Below, piece after piece: positions 5,383 to 7,103 of a stretch of 7,103 nucleotides of DNA. Position 1 is the first letter of the stretch, and each line of letters begins with the position of its first letter. Source of the DNA: Limisphaerales bacterium. GTDB lineage: Bacteria; Verrucomicrobiota; Verrucomicrobiae; Limisphaerales; UBA11358. The DNA lies in the NCBI GenBank assembly GCA_003152145.1, contig PLZL01000350.1, positions 5,868 through 12,970 of the forward strand, written 5' to 3'. The translations under genes and the position numbers were made by a program. The notes under the pieces were generated by a model. It saw only the letters and a list, made by a program, of their open reading frames with translations. It was not told where the DNA came from and ran no database searches.

Positions 5383-7103
5383 GGCCAGACCAATGCCGAT
5401 TTTTCGGCGATTACCAGACAGGTTCAGGGCTGGGTAGATCACGGTTATTATCCCGGCGCCGCGGTGCTGGTTGCAAATGATGATCAGGTCGTTTATGAAA
5501 AGTGTTTCGGCAATTACACGCCGGAGACGCAGGTATTCATCGCGTCGGCGGGCAAGTGGTCGGCGGCGGCAACCATCATGACGTTGGTGGATGACGGGAA
5601 GCTCTCGTTGGATGATCATCCGTCCAGGTGGCTGCCGGAATTCAAAAATGATCCCAAAGACAAAGCCACGCTCCGGCAATTGCTTTCCCATACATCGGGT
5701 TATCCGCCATATCAGCCTAAAGACAAGCCGGTGGACAAATACCAGACGCTGGCCGAGTCGGTGGAGCACATTCTGCCCTTGCCGCCTGATTCCACGCCCG
5801 GCGAGCGTTTCGATTACGGCGGTCTGGCGATGCAAGTGGCCGGACGCATGGCCGAAGTCGCCTCCGGCCAGGATTGGGAAACGTTGTTTCAGGAACGCAT
5901 CGCGAAGCTGTGCGGGATGACCAACACGCATTTCACCCCGGTGGATTCGGGTGGTGGCCACAGTCCGATGCTCGGCGGCGGCGCGCGCAGCACGTTGCAT
6001 GATTATGCAAATTTCCTGGCAATGATTTTCAACGATGGCGTGTTCGATGGAAAACGGGTGTTGTCGAAAAGCGCAATTCAAGAGATGCAGGCGGATCAGG
6101 TTCGCGGCGCACTGGTCAAACCCGGCGAGCTTACCGAGCGAGTGCGCGGAGCGAAGTTCAATGGCATTTACGGCTTGGGGGAGTGGCGTGAGCAACTCGA
6201 CAGCGCCGGGAACGCGGTGTTGATCAGCAGTCCGAGTTGGGCGGGGGCGTATCCATGGATTGACAAGACCACGGGCGTTTACGGAATCATCCTCGCCCAT
6301 GTTGAAGGACCGAACGTTGGGCGGGACAAATTTTCAGGTTTTTTTTCCAGCCCGGTTCTGGCAGAGATGGTGCGGGATGCCGTTACCGGTTCCGCGCTGG
6401 CGGCGGCGGAGCACCCGCGGCTACTCGTCAAGCCCTCAGACCGCGAAGCAATCCTGGCGAAACTGGAGCAATCCCCATGGGCGAAGGAATCTTATGCGGC
6501 GCTCAAGGCTCGCGTGGATTCCTGTCTGGAACATTGCAAAACAAACGAGCAGTTCATGTCGTCGCGCCTGTTCATGAATTGGCAGACGAATTACACCACG
6601 GCGATTGTGAGAAACAGCCGGACGGTTGGGGGTGAAGGAAACGCGCCCGTGCCGACGCCGCGGTTTGGTGGCGCACGCGATTGGGCGACGAAATACCAGC
6701 CCGCTGCAAAACTAGAAGACCTCAAACCTTACAACGACACCGACGGCAAAGTCTGGCTCTTCAACAAGGAAACCGGGAAAGAGGAGTGGGCCGATCCCTC
6801 CCAGACGGGCCGGATGTTTGAGACCGTCAACGAGCGCATCATTCAAACTGCGGCTGACGCGGGTTTTATTTACTGGGTGACCGGCGATGAAGCCTACGCC
6901 AAATACGCGAGCGAAATTCTTTGGACTTACATGAACGGCTTTTCCTATGTGCAGCCGCCGAAAATCGTTGAAGGCGGCGGGGCGAACATCATTGGGTTTG
7001 ATTCGTTTGAGGTCATCCACGAAGACATCGTCACGCCGCTGGCGGAGAGTTATGATTTTATTTATGACTACCTTCGCAAGCAGGGCAAAGACGTCGGGCT
7101 GAT
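5281..7103 (+). CDS. Secreted serine hydrolase (beta-lactamase fold) fused to heparinase II/III-like lyase (3' end missing)
   Basis: Translation from the ATG at 5281 stays open for 607 codons to the right edge, with no stop. Residues 1-34 form a Sec-type signal peptide. Residues about 38-350 are a COG1680 beta-lactamase-family serine hydrolase, with S89-A-G-K92 as the S-x-x-K nucleophile motif, TLRQLLSHTSG (130-140), and PGERFDYGG (173-181) with Y179 in the Y-x-N position. SPSWAGAYPWID (318-329) occupies the place of the third motif. After a short linker, residues 379-607 begin a second lyase: HPRLLVKPSDREAIL is a typical start of heparinase II/III or alginate lyase-like toroids, followed by paired helices (WVTGDEAYAKYASEILW, 532-548). 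The catalytic lyase residues would lie beyond the window. The hydrolase half is probably an esterase or amidase rather than a true beta-lactamase. The ATG overlaps the GH43 stop as ATGA with no Shine-Dalgarno, suggesting translational coupling. Confidence 0.88.
   Translation, partial: MNPTNQNVPCRRSTPVRLPAFVFGLWMVVNPIFAGQTNADFSAITRQVQGWVDHGYYPGAAVLVANDDQVVYEKCFGNYTPETQVFIASAGKWSAAATIMTLVDDGKLSLDDHPSRWLPEFKNDPKDKATLRQLLSHTSGYPPYQPKDKPVDKYQTLAESVEHILPLPPDSTPGERFDYGGLAMQVAGRMAEVASGQDWETLFQERIAKLCGMTNTHFTPVDSGGGHSPMLGGGARSTLHDYANFLAMIFNDGVFDGKRVLSKSAIQEMQADQVRGALVKPGELTERVRGAKFNGIYGLGEWREQLDSAGNAVLISSPSWAGAYPWIDKTTGVYGIILAHVEGPNVGRDKFSGFFSSPVLAEMVRDAVTGSALAAAEHPRLLVKPSDREAILAKLEQSPWAKESYAALKARVDSCLEHCKTNEQFMSSRLFMNWQTNYTTAIVRNSRTVGGEGNAPVPTPRFGGARDWATKYQPAAKLEDLKPYNDTDGKVWLFNKETGKEEWADPSQTGRMFETVNERIIQTAADAGFIYWVTGDEAYAKYASEILWTYMNGFSYVQPPKIVEGGGANIIGFDSFEVIHEDIVTPLAESYDFIYDYLRKQGKDVGL
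6339..6346 (+). repeat. Run of eight T near the end of the hydrolase domain
   Basis: Eight consecutive T bases read in frame as part of G-F-F-S (residues 353-356), about 60 bases upstream of the lyase start. The reading frame is intact across it, since both flanking domains are recognisable in the same frame. It is the obvious place for slippage or a sequencing indel in otherwise GC-rich coding sequence. Confidence 0.6.
6379..6420 (+). other. Domain junction between serine hydrolase and lyase
   Basis: This Ala-rich stretch (residues 367-380, with AVTGSALAAAEHPR) joins the last helix of the beta-lactamase fold to the HPRLLV start of the lyase. It is short and has no Ser/Thr/Pro-rich linker, so the two domains are probably packed closely. 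There is no stop codon, ribosome binding site or second signal peptide here, which argues for a true fusion rather than two adjacent genes. Confidence 0.75.

Noticed and set aside
5332..6300. Minus-strand open frame of 322 codons opposite the serine hydrolase
   Set aside because: The + strand frame contains conserved S-x-x-K, LLSHTSG and signal peptide features, while the minus frame has no family motifs and a His/Arg-rich composition typical of an antisense shadow.
5281..6420. Serine hydrolase as an antibiotic resistance beta-lactamase
   Set aside because: The second and third motifs differ from class C enzymes, and the domain is fused to a lyase within a glycan-degradation operon; a carbohydrate esterase-like role is more plausible.
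6260..6577. Plus-strand 105-codon open frame within the fusion gene
   Set aside because: It overlaps the recognisable hydrolase and lyase domains in a different frame, and its Arg/Ser-rich translation has no motif.

Overview
The window is an almost fully coding, one-directional segment of a polysaccharide-degradation operon from a GC-rich bacterium. Four genes lie on the + strand with essentially no space between them. The first is cut by the left edge and the fourth by the right edge. No gene on the minus strand is convincing, and there is no RNA gene, CRISPR array or mobile element. The gene mix (heparinase II/III-fold lyases with NEW3-like modules, a ThuA-like protein, and a COG1680 serine hydrolase with an S-x-x-K site), together with weak or absent Shine-Dalgarno sequences, fits the Verrucomicrobiota/Planctomycetota/Lentisphaerota group, with Verrucomicrobiota as first guess. 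This placement is an inference from style, not from a marker gene.

Layout: (1) 2-3058, a large heparinase II/III-like polysaccharide lyase. It has an N-terminal NEW3-like beta-sandwich, an alpha/alpha toroid, a beta-sandwich carrying an H-G-H-x-D motif, and extra C-terminal beta modules. (2) 3055-3693, a ThuA-like protein with a class I amidotransferase-like fold. (3) 3698-5284, a family GH43 beta-xylosidase/arabinofuranosidase with a complete catalytic triad (D15, D130, E187) and a C-terminal concanavalin A-like domain. (4) 5281 to the right edge, a secreted protein in which a beta-lactamase-fold serine hydrolase is fused in frame to the start of a second heparinase II/III-like lyase. This reading frame has no stop codon before the window ends.

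The genes probably act on one uronic-acid-containing, xylose- or arabinose-decorated glycan. The exported fusion protein, and possibly the first lyase whose N-terminus is missing, would open and de-esterify the polymer. The GH43 enzyme and the ThuA-like protein lack export signals and would handle the oligosaccharides in the cytoplasm. No transporter or regulator is visible here. The most notable feature is the serine hydrolase-lyase fusion.
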